Origin: Pteria penguin
Taxonomy: Eukaryota; Mollusca; Bivalvia; Pterioida; Pteriidae
Direction of reading: 5' to 3'
NCBI GenBank assembly: GCA_035048485.1
Contig: CM068587.1
Coordinates: forward strand, 29,034,534 to 29,098,533
Length of the DNA stretch: 64,000 nucleotides
In this document: positions 28,688 through 40,868 of the stretch, in pieces
How the letters are laid out: each line of letters starts with the position of its first letter
Position numbering within the stretch: position 1 is the stretch's first letter
The notes under the pieces: model-generated
What the model was told of the DNA's origin: nothing
The model's input: the letters and a program-made list of their open reading frames with translations, nothing else
The model's database searches: none
Program-made: the position numbers and the translations under genes

Positions 28688-28974
28688 AATCCGGCGTGGC
28701 GTAGTGGTATCGCGTCGTACTCCTGATTGGGAGGCCGGGGTGCGAGTCCCGCTCTGGCCATGCCGGTGTCATGTCTTTCGGATGAGACAGTAAAAACCGA
28801 GGCCCCGTGTCGTGGTATGCATGGCACGTTAAAGATCCCTCACTGCTTCGGGTGGGTCCGTTGCAAAAGGTAAAAATTTGTATGCCCCGCATCAGGCAGA
28901 TGCCGTCACCATATACGTGAAATATTCGTGGTGTGACGTAAAACAAAAATCAATCAATCAATCAATCACTCAAT
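28688..28974 (+). mobile_element. tRNA-derived SINE with 12-bp target duplications (family 1)
   Basis: Seen: a tRNA-like head with an A-box (TGGCGTAGTGG, 28697-28707) and a B-box (GGTGCGAGTCC, 28739-28749, one mismatch to consensus). A body follows with TTTCGGATGAGACAGTAAAA, CCCTCACTGCTTCGG and GGCAGATGCCGTCACC, ending in a CAATC-type tail. It is flanked by TGCATCCTTGCA at 28676-28687 and 28975-28986. More than 90% similar by eye to the copy at 61949-62221. The class resembles bivalve Meta-type SINEs; the exact family name is not checked. Confidence 0.85.
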
Positions 28975-28986
28975 GCATCCTTGCAT

Positions 28987-29934
28987 GATTGTAAGGCCCC
29001 CACGACATTTACATAAAAAATCTTCATCTTTTGAATTTGATTAAAATAACCCTTCAATAGCTTTCAATATTTACCGAACTAATATAGTCTTTTAGGAATA
29101 GTCCTACATTGCTCTTCTGCCTTGTAAATTACATAACAGTTTTTATGCTAGAGATTTGGTCATATTTGAACGATGATAATATCGCAGACACTTTTATGGT
29201 TGTTATTAAGAGTAAGAGACCTGGCACGATTGATCTCCCTTGTTTAGAGAACTTTGATATCCAGTTTCCAAGGAGACGGTAATTCTACGCTAAACAATGA
29301 CAAACAGTCGGTGGCCTGCTAGTTACTGATAAGGGAACATTGTCGTCGACCAATTGTACATTGTGTATTATACACTTCTATAAATCGCACCGAATATCAA
29401 TCCTTTGGTCATGGTAGTTCTGCACCATAGGATAAAGGGCTCTGAATTTCAGCAAGTCTTAAAGTCTTTTACCCCCTTAATATTGATTAGAAATTATTAC
29501 TGGAGCTTAAGTCCTTAGGGTATCCCTACTAATGGCCATCAAAATCCAAATAAATTCTGACAAGATTAGGTTGTTATAGTTTGTCATCGGTGATTGTCTG
29601 TACATCAGAAAAAGGACAGTCAAACGGACCATGCATCACAAATTATACACATTCCATGTGTAGAAAGCAACTGAAGACCGAAAACGGAATAAAACATCGG
29701 TCAATACGAAGTGATAGCCATATGGTCTGGCAATTGTCAGTTTCCAATAGGGCACCGATCAAAACAAATCCCAAAATAGTCGCGCCGACTTAAATCATCC
29801 TACCACAAAACGTAAATGGCTATGTGGGGATAAAACAAAACATAAATAATACCAAAAAAAAAAATAAAAAATCAGTAGCACTAATATAAACATTACAAAA
29901 ACAAATGACTGTACAATACCATCCACTCACTTTC
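28987..29934. other. Intronic sequence without recognised features
   Basis: One incidental 70-codon plus ORF. Nothing else seen. Confidence 0.5.
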
Positions 29935-30085
29935 ATCTATTTATCTATTCTAGTATATCTATTGATATATTAATTACATGTATTTATTCAATTACATTTG
30001 TATTTATCTATTTATGCATTTATTTATTTATCTATTTATTTACATGTATCTATTGATTCATACCTATTTATTTATTTATTCATTG
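29935..30085 (+). repeat. TTTA/TCTA-rich low-complexity stretch
   Basis: Degenerate tetranucleotide repeat (TTTA, TCTA, ACAT). The 61-codon ORF over it is an artefact. Confidence 0.85.
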
Positions 30086-30524
30086 GGACAGACTTGGAAA
30101 ATTACAGGTAACAGAGAACACGGTCATCAACAAATAAATCAAATTGAACAAATTACAAAATAAAGTGAATATAAATGCCAGAGAATATCGAGTGTTGAGA
30201 AGAATTCCAATATCAATCACAGAAAATGTGCTTTACATTTAAACAACCTTTAGAAACATTTAGAAAGTAAATAATGAATTTGTCAATTTATACAACTTAG
30301 TCAAGTTCCATTAACACTACGTCTGTAGTATTTACGTTTCATAAGGGAGACATTTTCGGTCTGTAAATTTATATATCTGGCATACAAGGGAGGTAACCAT
30401 GTTATGCCTACCAACGCCTTTGGTCATCCAAATTCTCTCCTCTTCTATACAGATTGCTATAGCCTATCCCCTCGGTAATCCCGTTTTCTCCGGCGTAGAT
30501 GTATGAAGGGACGAAGAAAATGAA

Positions 30525-30780
30525 AATGATTGATTGTTTACCACTACACAAGAAATATTTCATCTTTATGTTGCCGGCACCTGCCTAATAATATCAGCCT
30601 TTGTAGAGGACCCACCCAAAGCACTGATGATTCATTACCAACCAAGGGCTACCGTGACATGGCAATCAAGGTTCTAGTGTCTCATCCGCAAAACGGAACA
30701 CCAACGAGGCCCCTGTTGGATTCAAACCTCTGATCTTTTGATCCTATGTCGAGTATCGTTGCCACTGAGCCTTGAATGCT
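30525..30780 (-). mobile_element. Diverged family 1 SINE, reverse orientation
   Basis: On the minus strand a tRNA-like head (GGCTCAGTGGCAACGATAC...GGTTTGAATCC) is followed by GATGAGACACTAGAACC, TGCCATGTCACGG, GTGCTTTGGGTGGGTCC and GGCAGGTGCCGGCAAC, ending near a CAATCA-like end at 30525. The landmarks match family 1. Confidence 0.7.
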
Positions 30781-32453
30781 CAAAGATAAAAATTACATTT
30801 GGAAAATAAATATGAGCCGACACGCGGTGCTAGCTTCTGTTCGTCGGGCCTGGAACCTGGTGCATTACTACCAGACCAATTCATATTATATTATAGATCA
30901 AAGAGTTTGGTGCTAGTGTAAGTATCAAATTCAATACGTTAGCATAGACACTTAACGTGCTCAGACTCCCTTGCTGAAGTATTAAATCTTGCTGATGTTG
31001 ATAAACTTTGAGTGTTGCAAAATCTTTTGTCCATTTGTGTTAGGCACAAGATCGTACGATGTTCATCAGTGTTATGCTATGCTCTATAATTCTCCTTTTA
31101 ACACCCCCTCCCTCTTTCTAAAATAACAGTACAATCTATTTGTAAAATACTTCAAACATCATCACATCATCAGCATCATAAAAAAAAAGAAAAATAAAAT
31201 AAAATTAAAAACAAAACAAAACGAAATAAGACAACCCCCCCCCCCCAAAAAAAACCCCCAAAACAAAAACAGAAACCAAAAAACAAAAACAAAACAAAAA
31301 TTAACAAAAAGAAAAAAAAAAAGATAGGTGTATACGGGGAAAGATAGATACTTGCTACTTCTATTTTTTTTTCAATGATTCGAAATACGTGATAATAAGG
31401 TAAGGAGTCGGAGCACGGGTTCGGGATTCAGTTCCTGAATAACCCCACTGCATTGTGCATGATTAAGAATTTGGTAAGCCCTTACATCAGCGTCGTAATA
31501 TAACTGAAAAGTGGCGAATGTGACGTTATATTAAGTGAACAATATTCTGGTGTTCCAAACATTTTCTTTCGTTTAAAAAGAGATTGTAATATTAATGGAA
31601 ATTTATTATTCGTTACTAAAGCATTACTAAATTAAATTCCGTTGAGAATTAGATGCATTCATGCAGATGTTTGATATTAACAAATAGAAATTATCCGTGT
31701 AATATCCAATTAATATAATGGCAAACTGACTGATATCGGTAATAATGATTGCATAGAGGGTTCGAACCACCTGAGACGCCCTCTGCATCCGCATTTAATG
31801 TACTCACCCTGTGGATTTTATAATTGCAATCCCATTAATACTAAGAAACGCAATTTTCTTCAAAATTACACCATCACTTATAACACAATTTATAAAAGCA
31901 AAACCATCTATAAGAAAATATTGCCTGATGAAAGATCTCGGTTGTGTTGTTCGATAATTATTTTATTAAGACGGCAATAACACGATGACCAATGGTCATT
32001 GTAGTCTCTTCATTGACCACTTAGTATTGACCTGTGGGTGTCAGATTGACCACTTAACGCGTGGGTGATGATACTCCCAGTGATAAGACCCTTTACAGAG
32101 GGCGTAACAGTGCGAGACAGACTCCGCGTGAGCGGACCCTTACGACGTCATTCTATTGTAAAAATGTCACACATATACCCCAAAATAATATCGGTGTCCA
32201 AACCCCCCGACACGGCATTGTCACACACACTAGCTAGTTCTGTTTGTTTGTTTGGTTTTTGGGTGTGTTTTTCTTACACTGACATCCAAGTAAATATTGT
32301 TATAAACATTTTCTTCTTAACATTTAAAATAGCGTCGTAGTTATTGTCGATTGTGTGAATACAGCAAAAACTCTGGGATTAATATTTAATAGTAGCATAA
32401 ATAATCCTCGGTTTCGTATTTTAAAGTTATATGTCATGGTAAGGTACATATAT

Positions 32454-32454
<1 letters not shown>
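30781..32454. other. Intronic sequence without recognised genes
   Basis: Holds the A/C-rich stretch listed separately. A duplicated TTGACCACTTA at about 32013-32056 is the only other pattern. Confidence 0.5.
31180..31325 (+). repeat. A/C-rich low-complexity stretch
   Basis: A-rich sequence with AAAAC and AAAAT units and an internal run of 13 C. Confidence 0.9.

Positions 32455-32487
<33 letters not shown>
32455..32487 (+). repeat. Poly(G) tract, 33 bases
   Basis: Uninterrupted G run after TATC. It could fold into G-quadruplexes. The length is likely to be imprecise in an assembly. Confidence 0.95.
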
Positions 32488-32489
<2 letters not shown>

Positions 32490-32765
32490 CTTCTAATATT
32501 AGAAATATTAATGATGTTTGTATATGCATAATGAGAACTAGTATACATAATGCATATTTAAATGTCATAAATACTTCAAATATGTCATAGGATAATACAA
32601 TTTTTGGGATCCTATGATTTGCGTTTTAGCATGTTTTCGTTGTGTATTAAGAATAATCCGTCCATTTCTATTGTAGCAGTCCAAGTAACATCCTAAGTTA
32701 TTATATATAGACCGTAAACAGAAACAAATGATTGTGAGATAACTAGATTAAAAACTAGCATAATC

Positions 32766-32769
<4 letters not shown>

Positions 32770-32808
<39 letters not shown>
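32770..32808. repeat. AG dinucleotide tract
   Basis: Pure (AG)n of about 40 bp. Confidence 0.97.
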
Positions 32809-32811
<3 letters not shown>

Positions 32812-33065
32812 AATACTTACGAGACAACACGTGTAACCAAAATAATAGAAATAGTTAGTTAATAAATATCAGTGAGTGTGACAGGAGCAATGGCCATCCA
32901 TCTAAAGGGGTTAAAAGAGAAAACAGAAGACATCTGACAAAGCTGTATGACACAAATCACCAATGACATGCACGCAAAAAATGAAAGGAAACGGATGACA
33001 ATAAATTCGGTTGATTTATTGTATGTGTTTGTTTTAAGCAGCTGTCAACACGGAACTCTGTCACA

Positions 33066-33182
33066 TCGTAACAGGGAACAGGGTGATACCTTCCTCTCAA
33101 ACATGGTGGCACAATCTGGACATCGAACCACGACCACCCGCACTGTAAATCAACTCGCTTTATCATTACACCAAGTCTACTC
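33066..33182 (-). mobile_element. Family 2 SINE, 5' part, reverse orientation
   Basis: On the minus strand: GACTTGGTGTAATGATAAAG (A-box), GTGGTTCGATGTCCAG (B-box), TTGTGCCACCATGTTTGAGA and GGAAGGTATCACC. These match the family 2 head and its junction. Confidence 0.6.
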
Positions 33183-33287
33183 CGTTCATAAATGGAAAAA
33201 TAGACTCGTCAGTCTCGTGTACAGACACTGTGTTACATGAAGAGTGACTTTTTAAAACTAACACCCCCCCACCCCCCCTCTTTTATA

Positions 33288-33329
33288 TATCGTCTCGTTC
33301 CCCTAAGGGGAAAGGGGAGCGAGACGATA
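33288..33329. repeat. Hairpin with 16-bp arms
   Basis: TATCGTCTCGTTCCCC (33288-33303) pairs with GGGGAGCGAGACGATA (33314-33329), one mismatch, with a 10-nt purine-rich loop. A poly(C) run lies just left at about 33263-33279. Confidence 0.8.
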
Positions 33330-33704
33330 AAGACACTCTTGGTGTTACGGTACACAGTGCCTGTGTCTCGTGTGTATCGTGTACACTGACAGTCTCCAAC
33401 ATACATTTTACAAACGATAAATACATAAATGAGGCAGACAGAAGCCAAAGGAAGGCTGCGCATCGTACATTAATTCAATTTTGATGAATTACTTCTTTGG
33501 AAATATGTTATCTTCTGTGAGAGAATCCTACCAAGTGCTGCACAGATCTACTTTCTCATTTCGTGTAATGCGAGATAACTCTTACATATTACCGATGCGC
33601 CAGTTGTGCATAAACAAGGTGTATGATACTGTTTTCAGCATACGTTTCATATTTTGAACTATGCCACGAGCCTATGTGACCCTTACACTGAAACCTATGT
33701 TATT

Positions 33705-33792
33705 GCATTCAGTGCTCCCAATAATGGAACTCGAACCTACGGCATTTTTGTCCCTACAGACCACCTTATCTAGAACTGTATCAGCTCTTAAA
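33705..33792 (-). repeat. tRNA-like fragment (SINE head remnant)
   Basis: On the minus strand a head of tRNA length (GAGCTGATACAGTTCTAGAT ... GTAGGTTCGAGTTCCATT) with a good B-box. No body is recognised. Confidence 0.4.
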
Positions 33793-35004
33793 TATCAAGG
33801 GGTTCTCAATGCATAACTACAAAACGTATGACAATGAAAATGTCAACAGTAATCGTAATAATTCATAACATCGGGTCTTTAAAAATGCAAATGCCGAATA
33901 GAAAGTAATTACAGGACAAAGTCACGGAATAGATTAACGAATTATCCGTCTCGGAGTCCCTTCCCTGCATAACGGATAGCCATCAAGCAGAGGGGTCGCA
34001 AGCAATTTAATTAATTAGGCGATTGTCAATGGATATTTATTTATGAAGGAATTCGCCATTGGATGACGCAAGAAAATTGGCGTATAATGACTTCATAAAT
34101 TGGCCGCCAGTCCCTCGTGCCATCTGGTCTTGTAATTTACGTCGAATGAAAAAAAGAAATCTTCAAAATAAATGAGGACTGTCTAAAATTGCTATAGTCA
34201 GTGTACTTCATTCGACAGCATGCTCATTTCCGTATCAGAGGGTTCATAGTTCAATTCCTGTGCAAGGCTTACTGTTGACTGTAAACCAAGCAAGTAAACA
34301 AATATAACGTAAAAGAATTTCGCAATTACGTGAAAACGCCCGTTACAAATAAAACGTTTGGGTTTCCTCAGAGGGTGCCGCCACCATTTAGCTGAAAATA
34401 TATCACTCTCAAGAATCTAAACAACAGACGGTCCACGGGTTATCATCTCAATGAATTTAATTGTAAACTTTACTAAAAATAAAGTTCACCTTGATGTTTA
34501 CGCTGTAATCCCTCATTTACACGAGGAGAATTTAAATTTCTCTTCCTACCTTTACTAATGAATGGTCAATGCTTATGTAACCTGCGTTACTTCGTTTCAC
34601 ATGCTAGATAAGTTTCAATCTTGCAGAACAAGAATCCATATCGTGCAGGTACCCAGACGCAAATCCAAATATTTTGTTGAAATTGGTGTCCATCAAAGAC
34701 ACTACACCAGAAATTACAAAAAGAAGTCAACTTTATCGAATCTTAAGGTGGGTCGGTATGTCAGAGTCCAACACCTATGTACTCACATGGGATATTCCCA
34801 CTTGAATGACGTTAAGGAATATAAGCTTTTTATTATCAATTCTATCAATCGGCTTCGGAACTGTCTCGATTTTGAGCTGATTAAGATTCAAACGATTTGT
34901 TTAGCTAGAATGTATGTATTTACATCTTTAAGTACATTATGGTCTCAGTTTAAGCTTTTATACGTTTGCTAGTATCTATAAACAAGTAGTTATACTAAGA
35001 ATCG
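33793..35004. other. Intronic sequence; one unassigned 136-codon plus ORF
   Basis: The ORF at 34562-34972 starts with ATG and is not low-complexity, but I recognise no motif and see no promoter, splice sites or polyadenylation signal tied to it. A decayed tRNA-like patch lies at about 34207-34270. Confidence 0.4.
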
Positions 35005-35265
35005 CGAAAACATTGATTGATCGATTGTTGTTTTACGTCAGTCCACGATTGTTACACTATACTACGACGGCATCTGCCTGATGCATCACAGAAATTTATA
35101 CCCTCGCAACAGACCCATCCAAATAGCGAGGAATCTTTTACGTGCCACGCCTGCCGTTGCACGGAATCTCGGTTTTCACCTTTTCATCCGAAAAACAAGA
35201 CACCGGTGAGTATTCGTTTCCATATACATGCAGAATCATATTGCAAATTGAGTTCTTATTACACC
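35005..35265 (-). mobile_element. Diverged family 1 SINE, body and tail, reverse orientation
   Basis: On the minus strand: CACCGGTGTCTTGTTTTTCG, GGCACGTAAAAGATTCCTCG, GGATGGGTCTGTTGCGAGGG and GGCAGATGCCGTCGTAGTA, then GACGTAAAACAACAATCGATC. The tRNA-like head is not recognisable. Confidence 0.65.
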
Positions 35266-36164
35266 TGAGTCAATCAATGTTCGGTCTCGCGACCGTGTGA
35301 CTACGAGTCCATCATTCCATGCCACATTCTTCACTACAAATATATATCACTGTTCAAAATATTCACGTTCGATAAAATGAACTCGTTTTAAGAGGTGGAA
35401 TTAAGGACAAAACACGGATGATGTATCGATAGTATGAACATGCACTTGTGTATGACCCGTACCTCTACTAACGTGTCCAATCACGAACGATAACTGAATG
35501 TTGAGTCACACGTAGAAACAATCCCTTAAATCATCGGAATATCGGCCTTAGGACATAGCCTCTTATATAAACCTCCCCCAATATGACGTCTCATCAGTTT
35601 AAGGAGGAACCCCTGGCATTCAAGACTGATGAAAAATATCATATAAATCAGTTTCTTATTTCCTAAAACTGTTTCAATTCATAAGTTCGATCATAAAGAA
35701 AAGTATTCTCATTTCATCGGCAATTTCGTTTATTGGTTATCCCTAATTCCTTCTTTGCAGTCACTAACAAGATTTGCGCAGCTTTCGGCAGTAAAACAGT
35801 CTCACTCAATACTGTTGTTGCCTGAATCATACCCTAGCCAATAAACCCAATCAGGATATCTTAACATCCAATAACATGTAATTTTCACTTCCACTTATGG
35901 TCCCTACGGGCCGCCGTAGTAAATTGAGACAAAGCTATAACCTCGGCATTGAATTGAAAAGTTTGTTCTACCCTTCTCAACTTGTCAATAAATTTTGATT
36001 TTATTCGACCGCATAATGACGGACTAATGGGAAGTGAACGTTATTATGCATGAACATGTAGCGATTGGGAAAACAATGCGACAGCCTCCCATGAAAAGTA
36101 ATTGCAGTCAAATTCCTCACATACAACACGACATATTAACTCCAAGGTTCAGTTCACTTCGGAT
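35266..36164. other. No feature seen
   Basis: Unique-looking sequence. Confidence 0.5.
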
Positions 36165-36340
36165 ATGGGACAGTCTTGGAGTGGTTGTTCAGCGCTTGGC
36201 CTGCTATGCAAGAGATCCGTGTTCGATTCCTGTATTGCGCCACTAACCCAACAACCACCCCCCACCCTTTTTTTTTTTTGCTTCCGTGGCATGATATGAC
36301 AGAAATTGCTGAAACTGACGTAAATATCCAATCAACCAAC
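36165..36340 (+). mobile_element. Family 2 SINE
   Basis: Head TTGGAGTGGTTGTTCAGCGC with B-box TGTTCGATTCCTG, then TTGCGCCACTAACCCAACAA, a poly(C)/poly(T) stretch, GCTTCCGTGGCATGATATGA, CAGAAATTGCTGAAACTGAC and an AATCAACCAACCC tail. Confidence 0.7.
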
Positions 36341-36734
36341 CCATTAACAAGGTGGTGCTCCTCTCATTTCATTTCTTTTTCTACTTCTAGTCAACTTATA
36401 AAATAATATTACATTAATCTCTGCTCGGGCCTCCGTAAATAGATATAAATATAAGTTCCAATTCATTTATATTTTGTTTCCTCCGCCTGTGATCAGCCAA
36501 CCACTTTGGGTATGTTGTAATCCTGATATAATCGCACAAACGTGTCGTTTTTATGTAACATCTACCACGAGAAATATTTTGAGAGAGCAGTTAGTGGAAT
36601 TTTAACTGATTTTCTTCACTGCATTTTAATATAGACCATGGGAGTAGATATAAGGAACCCTCCTCGGATAACATACATATAATGTCTTCAGTGTTTGGTA
36701 TACATTTTATAAGACAGTATCTCCGTATTTCAAA

Positions 36735-36875
36735 TTGAAAGGGGCCAGTTTGGTGTTGTGGTAAAGTGGTTAACAATCCGGATTCGATTCCCGGATTGCG
36801 CCACTATGTTTAACAGGTTGGTCACCTCCTGCTTCCATGTCGCGATATAAGTGAAACACTGTTGAAAGTAAAACG
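36735..36875 (+). mobile_element. Family 2 SINE, internally deleted head
   Basis: Head CCAGTTTGGTGTTGTGGTAA, a shortened middle, B-box GGATTCGATTCCCGG, then TTGCGCCACTATG, GGTTGGTCACCTCCTGCTTC, CATGTCGCGATATAAGTG and a degraded end near 36875. Confidence 0.7.
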
Positions 36876-38959
36876 TACAAGGTCAAACAGACAGACGAAT
36901 GAGATTTAATGTCCCCACGCTTTCGCAAAATGTGGGGGATATTAACTAAATGCCCATCTAAACCTTTGGATCCGCCACTATTCAAAGTGTATTTTCTATG
37001 TTCTATGTTCAGAGATTAAATTTGGAAGTAACAGGGCTACAACATTAACTAAAAAGGATCGAATTTTTAAACAAAGGGAAATTCCTTTAACAGAGTAAAT
37101 TTTTCAACGAATTTTCAACACTTCCCCGGAAGACCGAGCACTGTTTTTCAGAGAGCAAATCTTATCAATATTCACGCGCAATGACAGTCATGTTTTAATT
37201 TTTGAATTGAATTTTCTTTTTTTGGGGGGGGGGGTACCACCCCACAAGTATGTTACCTTGCAATATACTCATCTCGCTAACGGAATAATGTAATCGTTTT
37301 GCTTCTATTTATTTAATTAATCGCTTCTGTTTTCATTGAGTTTTTGGATTTCCAACAGATGTTGGATATAACAGTTTGACGATGAAATGTTTATAGTATC
37401 AGTGATCTGGATTCTTTTCTAAATTTCATAGTTGTCATGTAATTAAAATAGCGCTCTAATTTTGGAATCTTGTTATTTATTTCCAGAGATTTCTTGATTT
37501 AAACTGTACATCTGTTCAGTTCATTCATTAAAAGATACAAATATGAATATGCTCACATCATATTGAAATAAGTAGGATGGGACCCTTCACCTTAATTTCC
37601 AAGATACTGATCCATTACAGATATTCGATTATGAAATATCGAACATCAAGGATTTATAGAGTGATCTGCATACTTTTATATAAAAAGACGCATTTCAGTT
37701 TCAGTGGCGGATCATGCGCCTAGGAAGCCGATCATCGAAGGGTGATTTTGCTGACTTTTGTCCCTCCTCATAAATCCAATATTGACAGAGATTTCTTTGC
37801 TCATTCTGTTCACTATTCGACCAAATCGAACCCCGTGAAGTCACACAAAGTCACATAACTTATTTTGAAGCAGTATGATGATTGGAAGAGGGGCATCTTG
37901 TCCATAATAGCATAGCTTAAAGATAAAGACTTTTACTTTGTTTGATATTTTCACTTGACTTCATTTAGACATACTCAAAGTTTAATTGTTTATTTTGACG
38001 TTTGTCTTTGTTTTGTATCTGCCTAATCCTCCGTCACATCTGGAAATCGCTCAATGGCAGTGTTACTGATAACCATGAAATCTTTGTTATTGTACTTCAT
38101 TAGTATACATTAAGTTTTGTTTTGTAGGCTCCGAATTTCTTCAACGGGTGCAGTTTGGAATAAATAGATTTTACTTGATGGCATTGCTTTTAAAGTGCTT
38201 TGCCCTCTATCATTGCACTGCAAAACTTTTGAATCGTAAGCTTTGTCTTTTTAAACATCAAAATATCGAAAAACCTTACATCACGATATTCCGTCGATAA
38301 CCCATACACCTTATTCGTAAAATACTTTAATAAAAGCTATGAAAATACCTCATTTTATAAGATAAAACTCCTAAAAGTTCTGGATGAATTAGATGTTACA
38401 AGAGTTAAAAAAAGAAACGTTAAGAAAGAGCGAAACGAATGAAAGAAGTTTCTAGCCTTCCCTTTTCCCATATACTTACCATCGACTTAGGGACAAATCA
38501 ATAAACATTCGTGATTGGCTCACATATACTTGTTGCCGCTATCACTAAAATAAATTACATTTACCAAAATGAAGGACTAACACACAAAGCATAGACATTA
38601 TGAACGATGAGACTTCGGTTCCGGTTAAGTTTTCGAATACCAATTTCTTACCTTCATGAGTGCAGTGAAATCACAGTAAAGTACATGTACTCTTTTGCTT
38701 GATCATTGGAGCTTGGGCGTTCTAATCACTAATTATAGGGCAAGAGCTAATCGTTAATTACATAGGGAGGATCACTGGGCGTAACACGTCTTGGGCGAGC
38801 TAGAAATTCATCCAGCGCCGTAACCTGGGTTTTTTTTCAAAGGGAATTTTCCATAAAATATCCAGGTAGATCCTATAAGATTCACTTAAATATATCCATG
38901 CAAATTTTGTACGTCTACTTGGCATCACACTTTTTCAGTTTGAAAAGAATACACCTTGT
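36876..38959. other. No gene seen
   Basis: AT-rich sequence with a short G run at about 37225. Nothing else recognised. Confidence 0.5.
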
Positions 38960-39175
38960 AACACATCTGTACCGAGACGTTTAAATCTGATGAAATATGG
39001 TCCTCGTTTTACCTGTATATGTACCGACACTGGTACAGTCTGACGAGATCTGGACCTCGATGTACTTCTGTACTGACACTCTTTCAGTAAACAGACCTCG
39101 ATACTCCTTCAGTACAGGACTGGAATCCTGTCTACTGATAACGTTTAGTAGAAGAATGGACCTCGTTGTACCGTA
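38960..39175 (+). repeat. Degenerate tandem repeat around GTACCGACAC and TGGACCTCG
   Basis: GTACCGA/GTACTGACAC, TCTGA and GGACCTCGWTGTAC blocks recur every 45-60 bp. Weak. Confidence 0.35.
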
Positions 39176-39947
39176 GACAGCAAGGTGGAAGTTTACACAT
39201 CTGGGATATAATGATAACCTTCTAAGTCAACACTGTTTTCCATCAGACTTATAACTCGACCATACACCATTTCACTCAAATCAAGCGAACAATGTTTTAC
39301 ACATTTTTTCTATAAACCCGGAGTGCGGTTTTTGTTTTGCCCCACTTGATTGAAGTGCTTTCATAGGTGTTTCCAGATCCTCTGTCTTTTTCTTGATTAA
39401 TAGGCGCGGGAGGTTCTGTGTAATCGACATGCATTGTGCTGACATTGACAAGTATACTCCTCTCTCCAACCTACTTCAGAACAGATCCACTTTCTAACAT
39501 TGTTCATTCGCAAAACGTTTACCGATTTTACTTACTTTTACGTAAATTTATAGCTATATTGTAATTACAATCATGGTGATATTGTTGCGATTAACCGACA
39601 AACTACATGAAAGTAATAATGTAAATAAATAAAGGAATAAATGAATAAATAAACGAATGAATGGATGAAGATAAGTAAAAAATAAATATTTTTTCTAACG
39701 AAAACCTTGTACGAAACAACGAAATAAAAGTAATTTCATGAATTTAAATGAAATTTTAGAAGGTGCAACAATCTTGGATTCCGTATGACTAATCAAGACC
39801 AAAATTCATAGAATTCAGACTCCTCCTTTTATACCACATACATAGTTGTGGTAGTTTCAATAGACAGACGGTAAATGACTCGTATAAAGAACACGCGACC
39901 TCTAAGACAGTTGTAAGTACATAGACTAAATAAAGATGCATATGAAA
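39176..39947. other. No gene seen
   Basis: A short AATAAATGAATG-type run at about 39623-39665; otherwise featureless. Confidence 0.5.
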
Positions 39948-39999
39948 AGAGATACACCGGTCGGAGGCCGGCATCAGTATGTTAGCAATCCATGGTATT

Positions 40000-40086
40000 A
40001 CGTATGTTACACTAATATTTAAAACATTTAATATGTTTAAACATTATTATAACAATCTTTATGTATTAAATATTAGTGTAACACGT
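40000..40086. repeat. Inverted repeat around 40.04 kb
   Basis: GTTACACTAATATTTA at 40006-40021 and its exact complement at 40067-40082, with ACGT just outside both arms. The 45-nt centre is AT-rich. Related GC-rich blocks flank it: AGAGATACACCGG at 39948 and AGAGACACACCGG at 40116. Confidence 0.75.
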
Positions 40087-40534
40087 ACACTGGAAAGATT
40101 AAAACATTCTGAAATAGAGACACACCGGGCGGGTGCCGCCATTTAACTACACAAGTCTCAGTTTGACGTTTAGTTATTCTCATTGTAGTATATTATATGC
40201 TTTACTTACTTTGTAATGATTGCTCTGTTATCCACCTGTGACATGTCCATTTATCATACTTATATACAATGATATATCAACAAGTATATTTATATCATGA
40301 TTTGCCGTAATGAGCGGCAGACTTATACCAATTATCAACACAAATTATCAAAACAGGATATGGTATAATGGGAACTAAAAGACATTCTCGTAAACAGGAA
40401 ATCGTATAAAAGATTCAAGAAAGGGAGACGGCATTCGACTCCTTAAAGCATCAATGAATCGTGGGCTGATTAAATATAGATTTACATGTGATTTTATATT
40501 TATTAATACTGAATGTATGAATGAGGGAGAAACT

Positions 40535-40868
40535 TAAGGTAGTAGCCGTAAAGTGCATGGCTCGCAGTGCGGGTGACCCCAGATCGATCCTCGAACTGTA
40601 CCGATGGTGTATTTTACTTGCTTTACTTGACGATATAACTGAAAAATCTTTTACAAGAAATACTCAGTGTCCACAAATTTTCCGCCACTTGGTCTTTATC
40701 AAATGGGAAAAAATACTAAAATCTCTAAGTGAAATCCATATGTGCTGGTAAGATGAGCCCACCGTTTTTACTTATTTTTAAAATTCATACTTCCTCTCGA
40801 GGGCCTTCTTATAATTTCTAAAAAAAAATCGTTAAAAAATGGCGTAAAACCCCAATCAATCAATCAAT
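40535..40868 (+). mobile_element. Diverged SINE with CAATC tail
   Basis: A weak tRNA-like head (TAGCCGTAAAGTGCATGGC ... CCAGATCGATCCTCG) and a clear end GGCGTAAAACCCCAATCAATCAATCAAT (in two parts, 40841-40868), the tail type shared by the SINEs here. The middle is not alignable by eye. Confidence 0.5.

Noticed and set aside
34562..34972. 136-codon plus ORF as a gene
   Set aside because: No motif, splice context or polyadenylation signal that I can tie to it; kept only as an unassigned ORF.
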